Shown here: positions 17,432 to 23,567 of the stretch, one piece after another
Layout of the letters: each line of letters starts with the position of its first letter
Position numbering within the stretch: the stretch's first letter is position 1
Source: a virus
DNA length: 57,665 bases
Reading direction: 5' to 3' (one strand)
IMG/VR virus record: IMGVR_UViG_3300008113_000328
Span: 1-57,665 of that record
Notes under the pieces: model-generated
Told to the model about the DNA's origin: nothing
The model's input: only the letters and a program-made list of their open reading frames with translations
Database searches by the model: none
Translations under genes and position numbers: made by a program

Positions 17432-17836
17432 TTAGATGATTGACCTTCTTTCCACCTTGTATATCTCATATCCACCTGCCCTTCGCAAGCACTCGATGGC
17501 TTCCTCCTCAGTTATCACGGGCAATGTTTTGAACACAACCTTGTTAGTACTGAGCACAGCCTCGCCATTCTTTTTGTCGTTGTACAGGCTCATCGTTTTG
17601 CGATGCTCTTTAAAAAACACAGACAGCTGTTTAGTTGACAAGGGTTCAGGGGCAATCCAATTGTAGTGTCCCTTTGAAGAGGACACAATCCAATTGAGTT
17701 TGCGAAGTGTGACAAAGACCTTGGCATCAACCCTTGCTTTCTTGCGAATCTCATCGAGGTTGAATGTCTTTAAGCGTGAGCATTCTTTTAATAGGAGAGT
17801 CCATCTCTCCTCGGCTTGTTTACTTACTTGTCTCAT
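17432..17836 (-). CDS. Hypothetical protein, possibly winged-helix, translated from a ribozyme-processed leader
   Basis: A 134-residue protein. The open frame extends upstream to 17929, but that part lies within hammerhead ribozyme 1. I choose the ATG at 17836 because it follows the standard leader TAAATCTAATCAA. The product is basic in its N-terminal half (MRQVSKQAEERW, then VFVTLRKLNWIVSSSKGHYN), resembling a helix-turn-helix plus wing, but the family is not recognised. The 5' end of its mRNA would be set by ribozyme cleavage at 17905/17904. Confidence 0.65.
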   Translation of the reverse strand: MRQVSKQAEERWTLLLKECSRLKTFNLDEIRKKARVDAKVFVTLRKLNWIVSSSKGHYNWIAPEPLSTKQLSVFFKEHRKTMSLYNDKKNGEAVLSTNKVVFKTLPVITEEEAIECLRRAGGYEIYKVERRSII

Positions 17837-17859
17837 TTGATTAGATTTAATTTGAGTTA

Positions 17860-17910
17860 CCCGTTTCATCCTTTCGGAATCATCAGCTGAGGCACACACC
17901 TCAGTACGGG
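17860..17910 (-). ncRNA. Type III hammerhead ribozyme 1
   Basis: On the minus strand: stem III CCCGU/ACGGG, cleavage triplet GUA, stem I CUGAGG-(UGUGUG)-CCUCAG, core CUGAUGA, stem II UUCC-GAAA-GGAU, core GAAA. Predicted cleavage is between 17905 and 17904. Position 10.1/11.1 is U-U instead of the usual G-C, which may slow cleavage. It lies between the amidotransferase gene and the 134-residue gene, 23 bases before the latter's ATG. Confidence 0.9.
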
Positions 17911-17933
17911 GGAGTGTCTTTGAAGACACCCCC
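17910..17933 (-). repeat. Recurrent sense hairpin before hammerhead 1
   Basis: The 16-base GTGTCTTCAAAGACAC core (17914-17929) is extended by a G-U and three G-C pairs to about 11 bp. Its outermost C (17910) is also the first base of ribozyme stem III. It starts 5 bases after the amidotransferase stop codon. Confidence 0.85.
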
Positions 17934-17938
17934 TGTGA

Positions 17939-19000
17939 TTAGCTGTAGGTTATAATCTCTGACTGAGAGAACCATCCATTACAACCAAGGCAGTGGTAGT
18001 GGTTGAACCCATCGAACTCCAAGTCGTGGTAGCAGTCTATACAGATTGGCTTCTTGGACTCATCAGCAAAGTCAAAGTCAAACTCAGTAGTCTCGTGCTC
18101 GTAGTCATACTTGCTGTCGAATAGTTCATAGTTCTTGGCAGGGGTTGGCTTCTTCCAATGTTGCTCATAGCTTTTGTGCAACTTGGCTCCGCCCTCTATG
18201 TCCTTGCCGTTGAAGTATATCCAACAGGTGAGCACACGCTTCTTCATCTGAATCTGAATCTGCTTGCGCACATACCAACGTGGGTGACCCTCGAGTCTGT
18301 CCAACTCTTCAAGCGTCTCTGAGTTTACCTTGAACACATCCACGTCCACGTTGTACCCAATACCCTTCTTCTCAATTAGGTACGGCAGTCCGCTAACAAC
18401 GAGCGGATACCTGTCCTTGGTTTGTCCTGCGCCAAGGTATCCTGCTGAGCGCAGGTAGTGGTAGTAGTTTGAGTTGCCCTTCTTGAGCGTGCCGTACACC
18501 GCGACCAAGTGTTCCTCAAGCACGTTGTCCTTAGAGAACCATATGCCATCGCGCTGTGTCCACAGGTGCTTGTTGTAAATCTGATAGGTGCGGTTGCGTG
18601 TGTTGATGGTAACGAAACGGCAGGGGTGCTTCTCGAGTTCTGCCTTCCACGTGTGACGAGGTATCTCGCCAAGCGATATAGCCAACGCCTTGGTGTCTGA
18701 TATCTGCGCATTGCCTAGCCCGTAGATAGTTCCGTTCATCATAAGCCACTCCTTTGAGTTAGCACCACACTCAAATGGATGAGTGTTCTCCCTGTTAATT
18801 GCACCGATGGTAGCGTATCGGAAGTGAGCAATGAACGGACGCTTGGTATCTAGCTGTCTGTATTCCTTGGACTCGTGATAGGTAACCTCAAAGGTGTCGA
18901 GCCAAATGATGCCGAGTCCGTGAGGGTTGATACGCGCTGATGATTTGGCGACACTTACAGGCAGTCGCATACCCTTTTGTTTGATGATGATTACACACAT
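17939..19000 (-). CDS. Class II glutamine amidotransferase fused to gamma-glutamylcyclotransferase-like domain and zinc ribbon
   Basis: A 353-residue protein; start at 19000 so that Cys2 becomes N-terminal after Met removal, the class II (Ntn) glutaminase nucleophile (MCVIIIKQKG). Further glutaminase landmarks: HFRYATIG (59-66), NTHPFE (72-77), MMNGTI (87-92) and SDTKALA (101-107), as in EgtC/YafJ-type enzymes. Residues 165-290 form a GGCT/AIG2-like domain: VAVYGTLKKGN, then LEELDRLEGHP containing the candidate catalytic Glu. The C-terminus has CxxC (320/323) and CxxC (337/340), a zinc ribbon. The N-terminal domain would release ammonia from glutamine; the second acts on gamma-glutamyl amides. 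An upstream in-frame ATG at 19090 overlaps the promoter and is rejected. An amidoligase-like enzyme is encoded at 23604-24494. Confidence 0.88.
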   Translation of the reverse strand: MCVIIIKQKGMRLPVSVAKSSARINPHGLGIIWLDTFEVTYHESKEYRQLDTKRPFIAHFRYATIGAINRENTHPFECGANSKEWLMMNGTIYGLGNAQISDTKALAISLGEIPRHTWKAELEKHPCRFVTINTRNRTYQIYNKHLWTQRDGIWFSKDNVLEEHLVAVYGTLKKGNSNYYHYLRSAGYLGAGQTKDRYPLVVSGLPYLIEKKGIGYNVDVDVFKVNSETLEELDRLEGHPRWYVRKQIQIQMKKRVLTCWIYFNGKDIEGGAKLHKSYEQHWKKPTPAKNYELFDSKYDYEHETTEFDFDFADESKKPICIDCYHDLEFDGFNHYHCLGCNGWFSQSEIITYS

Positions 19001-19059
19001 AGTGATTAGATTTATGGGCATCGTACTAAACGAAGAACCCTGATTGAACTGATTTTGCA

Positions 19060-19090
19060 CAAAGGTACGACAATCTTTAGACAATGTCAA
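19060..19090 (-). promoter_or_regulatory. Promoter A, with inverted repeat in the spacer
   Basis: On the minus strand TTG, exactly 20 bases, then TACCTTTG: a Bacteroidota-type promoter. The spacer has GACAAT and ATTGTC half-sites in inverted orientation, shared with the promoters at 21270 and 22809, suggesting a common operator. It drives the amidotransferase fusion gene. Confidence 0.8.
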
Positions 19091-19099
19091 GTAAAATCT

Positions 19100-19261
19100 T
19101 TATGACGAACTCCGTGCTATTGATAGCAGGTCAGCCCTATCTTGCAGTTCCTTCTTTAGTTTGAGTAGCATCGGCATTGTTTCCTCGTAGGTTATCTTGC
19201 CATCGTCAAACTGCTTTGATAGATTTCTCATATCGTCAATCATATCTTCCATTGTCCTCAT
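19100..19261 (-). CDS. Small helical protein
   Basis: A 53-residue coiled-coil protein starting MRTMEDMIDDMRNLSKQF, with heptad-like charge pattern. The open frame extends further upstream, but that part overlaps the preceding gene; the ATG at 19261 lies 7 bases after its TAG and is preferred. It is the last gene of the operon that begins at 21300. Function unknown. Confidence 0.6.
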   Translation of the reverse strand: MRTMEDMIDDMRNLSKQFDDGKITYEETMPMLLKLKKELQDRADLLSIARSSS

Positions 19262-19268
19262 CGCCTGC

Positions 19269-19517
19269 CTAATGTGTTGAGGTAGACACCCATTCCTTGG
19301 GGCTGACTTTCTCCTCCTTTGTTTCTCTGTAGCTGAGGTAGTCTGTGATGTAGTCATCAATTGCTTCGGTCTGACTGCCATAGTCACGCTCCCAAATCTT
19401 TCGCTTGATAGACAGGCCATCATTCTCCTCAGTGATATACACGCTGAATATCTCGCATTTGTTTCTTGAGATGGGGTCTACATATTCTTCGACCCTAAAG
19501 ATAAGTTCTGTTGTCAT
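19269..19517 (-). CDS. Hypothetical protein
   Basis: An 82-residue acidic protein, beta strands (ELIFRVEEYVD, CEIFSVYITEEN) then a C-terminal helix. No known motif. Leader AATTAAATCAAAAATTCAT precedes the ATG. Part of a run of small genes with short spacers. Confidence 0.6.
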   Translation of the reverse strand: MTTELIFRVEEYVDPISRNKCEIFSVYITEENDGLSIKRKIWERDYGSQTEAIDDYITDYLSYRETKEEKVSPKEWVSTSTH

Positions 19518-19534
19518 ATGAATTTTTGATTTAA

Positions 19535-19825
19535 TTAGTCAGGAAATTTCTCTTCGTCATTGTCATCCAAGTACATCTCCCACCCCGATGGCTCGTCAAA
19601 GAACAGGCGTAGCTGATGCATCTCTGTGTCAATGTCCTCGGCATCGTAGAAGTGTGAGGTCTCTGCCCAATCGAAGAACTCAGCACGCTCACCCCTCTCC
19701 ATTGCGTGGAAGAGGTGGCGAGCCTGTGCCTTTTGTCCGTTGGCAATACTCTCGATGATGTACTCGAAGTACTCTTCTGCGGAATCAAATCCGTAGTCTT
19801 GAATTAGTTTCTGTAGTGCTCCCAT
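19535..19825 (-). CDS. Hypothetical acidic protein
   Basis: A 96-residue, strongly acidic helical protein (pattern YGFDSAEEYFEYIIES, C-terminus DDNDEEKFPD). Such acidic small phage proteins sometimes act as DNA mimics or inhibitors, but nothing here proves it. Two bases separate its start from the stop of the upstream gene. Confidence 0.6.
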   Translation of the reverse strand: MGALQKLIQDYGFDSAEEYFEYIIESIANGQKAQARHLFHAMERGERAEFFDWAETSHFYDAEDIDTEMHQLRLFFDEPSGWEMYLDDNDEEKFPD

Positions 19826-19827
19826 AG

Positions 19828-20208
19828 TTATCCAAATATAGTTTCGTTAAAGAATACTTGTTGAAGAATCACGTCAGCCGTAACGGCATCATCATTCTCG
19901 TTGATGGCATCCATCAGGTGACGAATGTCTGTGTTCTGTACTCGCTCGTGTACATCCTGCATCGTAATGGTTCGGGTGTACTCGCCCTCGTATCCAATGT
20001 CAACCAAGGTCAGGCTGTTGCCGTCTTTGAGGATTTGGATTAGCGTATCCTCGTGACAGGGTGACGTTAGTTTCTTAGACGCATCAACGTAGTCTTTGCG
20101 CTTGTAAGTTAGGTCGAGGTCATATCCACACTCTATGTATGCAAGTCCGTTGCACAGAGCGGTGTGGAATAGTTCCTCTGATTCTTGTGGGGTCAGTGTT
20201 ACTTTCAT
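19828..20208 (-). CDS. Hypothetical protein
   Basis: A 126-residue acidic protein starting MKVTLTPQESEELFHTAL, mixed alpha/beta, without recognised motif. It begins 5 bases after the stop of the gene at 20214 and belongs to the run released downstream of hammerhead 2. Confidence 0.6.
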   Translation of the reverse strand: MKVTLTPQESEELFHTALCNGLAYIECGYDLDLTYKRKDYVDASKKLTSPCHEDTLIQILKDGNSLTLVDIGYEGEYTRTITMQDVHERVQNTDIRHLMDAINENDDAVTADVILQQVFFNETIFG

Positions 20209-20213
20209 CGTGA

Positions 20214-20621
20214 TTAGTTTTTGGGTTTATAATTTCCTTCAGCGAGGTGGTCAATCTCATTGTTCACATCCTCGATTGTCCTGTCGATTGCATCGGTCAG
20301 CAGTTCGTATGCCTCGAGTTCACTGCACTCGTACTTGTCCATCACATCGCTCACGTGCCATAGGCTTTCAGCGTGGTAGCCGTTCCTTCTCAGTGCCTGT
20401 TTTATTTCCTTGTTGGTGTATAGGAAGCCCACGTCAATGCCGATTGGGTTGCCTCTCTCGAGTGCCTCATTCAACTGCTCCTGCGTTTCGATGAGTGACT
20501 CTGAGTCATCATCGTGCAGTTCATAGATTGACAGTGCGCCTGAACTTAGTAGTTCCTTTGCCGCGTAGGTTACGATGCACCACACGTAGCCATCGTCTGT
20601 TACTTTGATTTTGTGTGACAT
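20214..20621 (-). CDS. Hypothetical protein downstream of hammerhead 2
   Basis: A 135-residue protein beginning MSHKIKVTDDGYVWCIVTY; beta-rich start, then helices with many acidic residues. The family is not recognised. The start lies 19 bases after the 3' end of hammerhead ribozyme 2, so its mRNA 5' end is probably made by self-cleavage. Confidence 0.65.
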   Translation of the reverse strand: MSHKIKVTDDGYVWCIVTYAAKELLSSGALSIYELHDDDSESLIETQEQLNEALERGNPIGIDVGFLYTNKEIKQALRRNGYHAESLWHVSDVMDKYECSELEAYELLTDAIDRTIEDVNNEIDHLAEGNYKPKN

Positions 20622-20640
20622 AAAATTGATTGTGTTAGTT

Positions 20641-20691
20641 TCCGTTTCATCCTTTTGGAATCATCAGTCGGGACACTCATCCCGATACGGA
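20641..20691 (-). ncRNA. Type III hammerhead ribozyme 2
   Basis: Minus strand: stem III UCCGU/ACGGA, triplet GUA, stem I UCGGGA-(UGAGUG)-UCCCGA, core CUGAUGA, stem II UUCC-AAAA-GGAU, core GAAA. Cleavage is predicted between 20686 and 20685. Stem III and stem I differ from copy 1 by compensatory changes. Like copy 1 it has U-U at 10.1/11.1. Confidence 0.9.
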
Positions 20692-20716
20692 GCAGTGTCT
20701 TTGAAGACACCGCCCC
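20689..20716 (-). repeat. Recurrent sense hairpin before hammerhead 2
   Basis: Core 20695-20710. G-C, C-G and G-U pairs extend the stem to about 13 bp. The last two C residues (20690-20689) also belong to ribozyme stem III, so the full hairpin and the full ribozyme exclude each other. Confidence 0.85.
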
Positions 20717-20727
20717 TAACACACACA

Positions 20728-21234
20728 TTAAACAACTAACACCATATCTTCCCTGAGGTTGAAGTACAAGGGCGTATCTATCCCGTCAAACAGCACGTTG
20801 TATCTGAACAGGGAGCCGTCCTCGAACTCAATACGATTAACCTTGCGCCCACTCTTCGCCTCAATCAACAGCCTTGCACCCTCGAGCACAGGGGTTGCTT
20901 CCCACTTTAGCTTTCTCTTCTCATTGTACAGGCGGTAAAGCGTGTAGCTATCCACTTTGTTGAACGACTCAGCCATCGGGCACAACCACTCGAGCGCATC
21001 CATTATCATACTCGGATAAAGACTATCCTTGTCCCAATCCTTTATGTACTGCTTGCATCCTTCCAATTCATACCACATATACTTATCGAACAGGGTTGGC
21101 CTGTCTTGATAGTAGACACTCACCCAATGCCCGTCATCTTCATTGCGGTAGATACTGACCACACCACCATCTTCCGTCAGGATATTAACCTCATCGTTGT
21201 TGAGGATTTCAACTGCGTAATTCATTTTAACCAT
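20728..21234 (-). CDS. Hypothetical protein
   Basis: A 168-residue protein, promoter-proximal in its operon. Start at 21234 (leader AACAATTATCACA); an ATG three codons later is also possible. The sequence is beta-rich (VEILNNDEVNILTEDGGVVS) with many aromatic residues, and a C-terminal beta segment. No known domain recognised. A hairpin and hammerhead 2 follow its stop codon. Confidence 0.7.
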   Translation of the reverse strand: MVKMNYAVEILNNDEVNILTEDGGVVSIYRNEDDGHWVSVYYQDRPTLFDKYMWYELEGCKQYIKDWDKDSLYPSMIMDALEWLCPMAESFNKVDSYTLYRLYNEKRKLKWEATPVLEGARLLIEAKSGRKVNRIEFEDGSLFRYNVLFDGIDTPLYFNLREDMVLVV

Positions 21235-21269
21235 TGTGATAATTGTTAGAAGTTTGAACTAATTTTGCG

Positions 21270-21300
21270 CAAAGATACGACAACGAATGAACGATGTCAA
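21270..21300 (-). promoter_or_regulatory. Promoter B, same design as promoter A
   Basis: Minus-strand TTG, 20 bases, TATCTTTG, with GACA and TGTC half-sites flanking the spacer. It drives the 168-residue gene. A DnaA-box-like TTATCAACA sits just upstream at 21307-21315 (plus strand). Confidence 0.8.
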
Positions 21301-21309
21301 ATAAAGTTA

Positions 21310-21471
21310 TCAACAGGGGTACTCCCCGTACACCTTGAAGTAACACTCTTCGCAGTCAGCGTCAGTGCCTTCGGTGTTGTCGATACACTCTTGCAGTAGT
21401 ATCTCTTTGTCAAATTCTGATGCCGCCCATATGCCCACGGCAAATACAACGGCAAGGATTACTTTCTTCAT
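21310..21471 (-). CDS. 53-residue exported small protein
   Basis: The start overlaps the upstream stop as ATGA. The N-terminus MKKVILAVVFAVGIWAASEF is a typical signal peptide or anchor: two lysines, then a hydrophobic core. The mature part is acidic and holds four cysteines (QECID, DCEECYF, YPC), compatible with disulfides outside the cytoplasm. It is too small for most gene finders. Role unknown; possibly envelope modification or superinfection exclusion. Confidence 0.65.
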   Translation of the reverse strand: MKKVILAVVFAVGIWAASEFDKEILLQECIDNTEGTDADCEECYFKVYGEYPC

Positions 21472-21656
21472 TGCTGTGCTGTTTTAGTTGGTGATTGAAC
21501 TGCCTTTGATGTGAGGTAGATTAGCTTGTCAACGAGGTCGAACTCAGCCTGTGTCACAGGCTCAGGTAGGAACAGCGCGTCCAATACGACTTTGTCCATA
21601 TGAACGAAGTCAATCTTTGTCTCATCGAATGAGAACGTGATGGTTACTTGTGTCAT
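21468..21656 (-). CDS. Small hypothetical protein
   Basis: A 62-residue protein starting MTQVTITFSFDETKIDF. The ATG at 21656 overlaps the stop of the lipoprotein gene as TAATG; the frame extends further upstream but that part is antisense-free overlap with the lipoprotein reading frame and is rejected. Beta hairpin then helices; no motif. Confidence 0.6.
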   Translation of the reverse strand: MTQVTITFSFDETKIDFVHMDKVVLDALFLPEPVTQAEFDLVDKLIYLTSKAVQSPTKTAQQ

Positions 21657-21838
21657 TAGCTTGGGAAGTTTAGGGTTCTGTAGTTCTGTTTGCAACCCTT
21701 GAAGTTGGGGTTGTGGTCGTGACGGAAGTTTCCGTGGCTCCGACTCTTTGATTGCTTTGTTCTGTAGGCTTGGTGCTGTGAACCACAGCTTTGGAACAGG
21801 ACAGCGATTGCTGTCAGGATTGTGATTGCTTTTCTCAT
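21656..21838 (-). CDS. 60-residue putative lipoprotein
   Basis: N-terminus MRKAITILTAIAVLFQSCGS is a lipoprotein signal peptide: basic start, hydrophobic core and a lipobox-like LFQSC with the cysteine at residue 18. The mature ~42 residues are basic and His/Asn/Lys-rich. Bacteroidota phages rarely encode lipoproteins; superinfection exclusion is a possible role (inference). It is coupled on both sides, with ATGA at its start and TAATG at its end. Confidence 0.65.
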   Translation of the reverse strand: MRKAITILTAIAVLFQSCGSQHQAYRTKQSKSRSHGNFRHDHNPNFKGCKQNYRTLNFPS

Positions 21839-22032
21839 TTGCGTGGAAGTATTTCAAAGTAAGATGGTTTGTAAAACTTGTGATTCACCCAAGGGTAGAC
21901 AGCCTCTGTCCATTCTCTGTCGTTGATACGCTCGTGGATAGACGGGTAGCTTAACACCTTGGTCTTGATGAGGGTCACAAGCATTGGTGCGCCCTCGTAA
22001 CGGAACCTGCCGTAGTAAGTTGGTGTGCTCAT
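21835..22032 (-). CDS. Small hypothetical protein
   Basis: A 65-residue basic protein rich in Tyr and Pro (MSTPTYYGRFRYEGAP). No domain recognised. It overlaps its downstream neighbour by 4 bases and its upstream neighbour by 1, within the run of exported-protein genes. Confidence 0.6.
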   Translation of the reverse strand: MSTPTYYGRFRYEGAPMLVTLIKTKVLSYPSIHERINDREWTEAVYPWVNHKFYKPSYFEILPRK

Positions 22033-22346
22033 TATTGTGGGGTTTGGATTACTTGATAGTTCTCGATTAGAAAGTCGTTGTACTCGAACTTGCCTGTCTT
22101 GATGAACTCAAGAATCTCAGGCTCGTAGGCGTACTCAATGACACACTCCTCGAAGTACAGGGTGTACATCGCCAAGCCCGTGTCATCGTCCTGACCCTCG
22201 TAGACAATCGTGCCCTCGTCCTGTAACTCTAAGAACAGGACACGTGCCGCGTTGTCGTTCATCTTTTCGATACTCACAAAGCCTTCGCTCTGTGCCTTTG
22301 ATTGCAGTGCAATGAACATCATTGCCGAAATGAATAGTGCTTTCAT
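22032..22346 (-). CDS. Exported protein downstream of hammerhead 3
   Basis: A 104-residue protein with a clear Sec signal peptide (MKALFISAMMFIALQSKAQS, cleavage probably after KA or AQ). The mature part is acidic and beta-rich, with one cysteine. Its leader (AATCTAATCACAA) follows hammerhead 3 by 24 bases. It is the first gene released by that ribozyme and is followed by three more small genes plus the lipoprotein. Confidence 0.7.
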   Translation of the reverse strand: MKALFISAMMFIALQSKAQSEGFVSIEKMNDNAARVLFLELQDEGTIVYEGQDDDTGLAMYTLYFEECVIEYAYEPEILEFIKTGKFEYNDFLIENYQVIQTPQ

Positions 22347-22370
22347 TTGTGATTAGATTAAATTAGATTT

Positions 22371-22419
22371 CCGTTTCGTTCTTTTGAACTCATCAGGTAG
22401 GACACTCATCCTACTACGG
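22371..22419 (-). ncRNA. Type III hammerhead ribozyme 3
   Basis: Minus strand: stem III CCGU/ACGG, triplet GUA, stem I GUAGGA-(UGAGUG)-UCCUAC, core CUGAUGA, stem II GUUC-AAAA-GAAC with normal G10.1-C11.1, core GAAA. Cleavage is predicted between 22415 and 22414. Stem II differs from copy 5 by a compensatory pair. Confidence 0.93.
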
Positions 22420-22439
22420 GAGTGTCTTTGAAGACACTC
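22420..22439 (-). repeat. Recurrent sense hairpin before hammerhead 3
   Basis: GAGTGTCTTCAAAGACACTC, a 9-bp stem directly abutting ribozyme stem III. It lies 12 bases after the stop of the 46-residue gene. Confidence 0.88.
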
Positions 22440-22451
22440 ACGCTTTGCTCA

Positions 22452-22592
22452 TCAGCTTGCTTGAAGTACCGACTCAATTACCTTCATCATCCCATATCCC
22501 TCAGCCTTCTCGTTGGAGTTACCCAAGTCGATTAGTTCTTGTGCCTGCTCTTCTAGTTCCGCAAGTAGCTTGCTTAATTTTTGATTCTTCAT
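22452..22592 (-). CDS. 46-residue helical protein
   Basis: A short gene starting at 22592 after the leader ACACTAATCACT. The product begins MKNQKLSKLLAELEEQAQ and is an amphipathic, leucine-rich helix or coiled coil. It lies 5 bases after the upstream gene and directly before the hairpin-ribozyme unit. Function unknown. Confidence 0.6.
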   Translation of the reverse strand: MKNQKLSKLLAELEEQAQELIDLGNSNEKAEGYGMMKVIESVLQAS

Positions 22593-22597
22593 AGTGA

Positions 22598-22777
22598 TTA
22601 GTGTTTAGGGTTTGACTCGAATGTGACTGCGACAATAGACAGCAGTGAAAGAAGACCGCACAGGTATCCTAACCATACCGCTACGCCAATGTTTAAGGTG
22701 TGACCGATTGAAATAACAACCATTGAAAGGGCTGTCATTACTGCGCAAACAAGCGCGATGTGTTTTGTGTGTGACAT
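22598..22777 (-). CDS. Small two-helix membrane protein
   Basis: A 59-residue protein with two hydrophobic helices (IALVCAVMTALSMVVISIG and GVAVWLGYLCGLLSLLSIVAV). I place the start at 22777, 32 bases past promoter C; the frame extends upstream through the promoter and is not used. It is the promoter-proximal gene of the operon. Holin-like in shape, but its location argues for a host-membrane role. Confidence 0.65.
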   Translation of the reverse strand: MSHTKHIALVCAVMTALSMVVISIGHTLNIGVAVWLGYLCGLLSLLSIVAVTFESNPKH

Positions 22778-22808
22778 AGATTTAAGTATTAAATGAACTA
22801 ATTTTCGA

Positions 22809-22839
22809 CAAAGGTACGACATTGAATAGACAATGTCAA
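22809..22839 (-). promoter_or_regulatory. Promoter C, with perfect 7-bp inverted repeat
   Basis: Minus-strand TTG, 20 bases, TACCTTTG. The spacer contains GACATTG-N6-CAATGTC, the most perfect version of the inverted repeat shared with promoters A and B, and a likely operator. Confidence 0.82.
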
Positions 22840-22893
22840 ATAAAGTTATGAACACCCTGTTGTTTGTGGCTTCAGGGTGCTCATAGCTGTGCA

Positions 22894-23151
22894 CTACCAC
22901 TGCACAGGTCGTGGTGCTGTTGCGTGGTACTTTGAGCCACTCGCCTCAGGGTTCAGGCTCATATCGTGCTGTGCATTCTCAAGCCACTGCGCAAACTCAA
23001 GCATAAGCATTGCAAAGGCAGTGTCGTTGTGGCACTCAAGACGCACGACAAGTACGTCTGAGTCGTTAATAATTTGGTGTCCGTCAACCTTGCGCTCGTT
23101 GATGAAAGCGTGAAACATAGGTGACCAATCGAGGAAATAAGTACGTGTCAT
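22894..23151 (-). CDS. Hypothetical protein downstream of hammerhead 4
   Basis: An 85-residue protein (start MTRTYFLDWSPMFHAFINE), mixed alpha/beta, no recognised domain. Its ATG is 28 bases after hammerhead 4. It is the last gene of the operon that begins near 25206. Confidence 0.62.
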   Translation of the reverse strand: MTRTYFLDWSPMFHAFINERKVDGHQIINDSDVLVVRLECHNDTAFAMLMLEFAQWLENAQHDMSLNPEASGSKYHATAPRPVQW

Positions 23152-23179
23152 TTGTGTGACTGAATTAAGTTATGTGTGT

Positions 23180-23233
23180 TCCTGTTTCGTCCTTCGTGGA
23201 CTCATCAGCACAGGCAACTACCTGTGGACAGGA
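23180..23233 (-). ncRNA. Type III hammerhead ribozyme 4
   Basis: Minus strand: stem III UCCUGU/ACAGGA (6 bp), triplet GUC, stem I CACAGG-(UAGUUG)-CCUGUG, core CUGAUGA, stem II GUCC-ACGAA-GGAC, core GAAA. Cleavage is predicted between 23227 and 23226. It is the most divergent copy: all three stems and both loops differ, yet every pair is kept. Confidence 0.93.
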
Positions 23234-23260
23234 GGGCAGGTGTCTTTGAAGACACCGCCC
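23234..23260 (-). repeat. Recurrent sense hairpin before hammerhead 4
   Basis: Core 23240-23255, extended by one G-C pair and, after a small internal mismatch, three more G-C pairs. It lies 8 bases after the stop of the 74-residue gene and directly abuts ribozyme stem III. Confidence 0.85.
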
Positions 23261-23268
23261 CTGTGCGC

Positions 23269-23493
23269 TCAATTGAGCGTCATCAAAAAGTACTTTGAGC
23301 GACCGCGCCACTCACCATACTGCTTGTCAATTTCGTAGGCGAATACGCTCAGTACAAGTGTGCGCTCAGCCCCGTACATAGTCACGTACTGCGACTGCTC
23401 TTCGCCCTCGTTAGTCCAAATTTCTACGCCCTCACCAAGGCGTACTACCTGTTCGTCTGTGATTTCAGTCAGATTGAATTTTTCAAAGTTCAT
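23269..23493 (-). CDS. Hypothetical protein between hammerheads 4 and 5
   Basis: A 74-residue acidic protein (start MNFEKFNLTEITDEQVVRLG). Its gene is flanked on both sides by hairpin-ribozyme units, so self-cleavage would release it as a monocistronic mRNA of about 330 nt. No recognised domain. Confidence 0.65.
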   Translation of the reverse strand: MNFEKFNLTEITDEQVVRLGEGVEIWTNEGEEQSQYVTMYGAERTLVLSVFAYEIDKQYGEWRGRSKYFLMTLN

Positions 23494-23516
23494 AACGTGT
23501 GTGTTTTTAAGGTTTG

Positions 23517-23565
23517 CCGTTTCGTCCTTTTGGACTCATCAGACAGGGCACTCACCCTGTTACGG
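23517..23565 (-). ncRNA. Type III hammerhead ribozyme 5
   Basis: Minus strand: stem III CCGU/ACGG, triplet GUA, stem I ACAGGG-(UGAGUG)-CCCUGU, core CUGAUGA, stem II GUCC-AAAA-GGAC, core GAAA. Cleavage is predicted between 23561 and 23560. It lies 23 bases before the ATG of the 74-residue gene. Confidence 0.94.
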
Positions 23566-23567
23566 GA

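Noticed and set aside
17837-17929. Upstream start for the 134-residue gene
   Set aside because: The extension consists of hammerhead and hairpin sequence; the consensus leader precedes the ATG at 17836.
18050-18070. CTGATGAGTCC on the minus strand in the amidotransferase gene as a sixth hammerhead
   Set aside because: No matching GGAC-GAAAC strand and no stem I; it is coding sequence (ADESKK).
19001-19090. Upstream start for the amidotransferase fusion
   Set aside because: It covers the promoter and would bury the catalytic Cys2.
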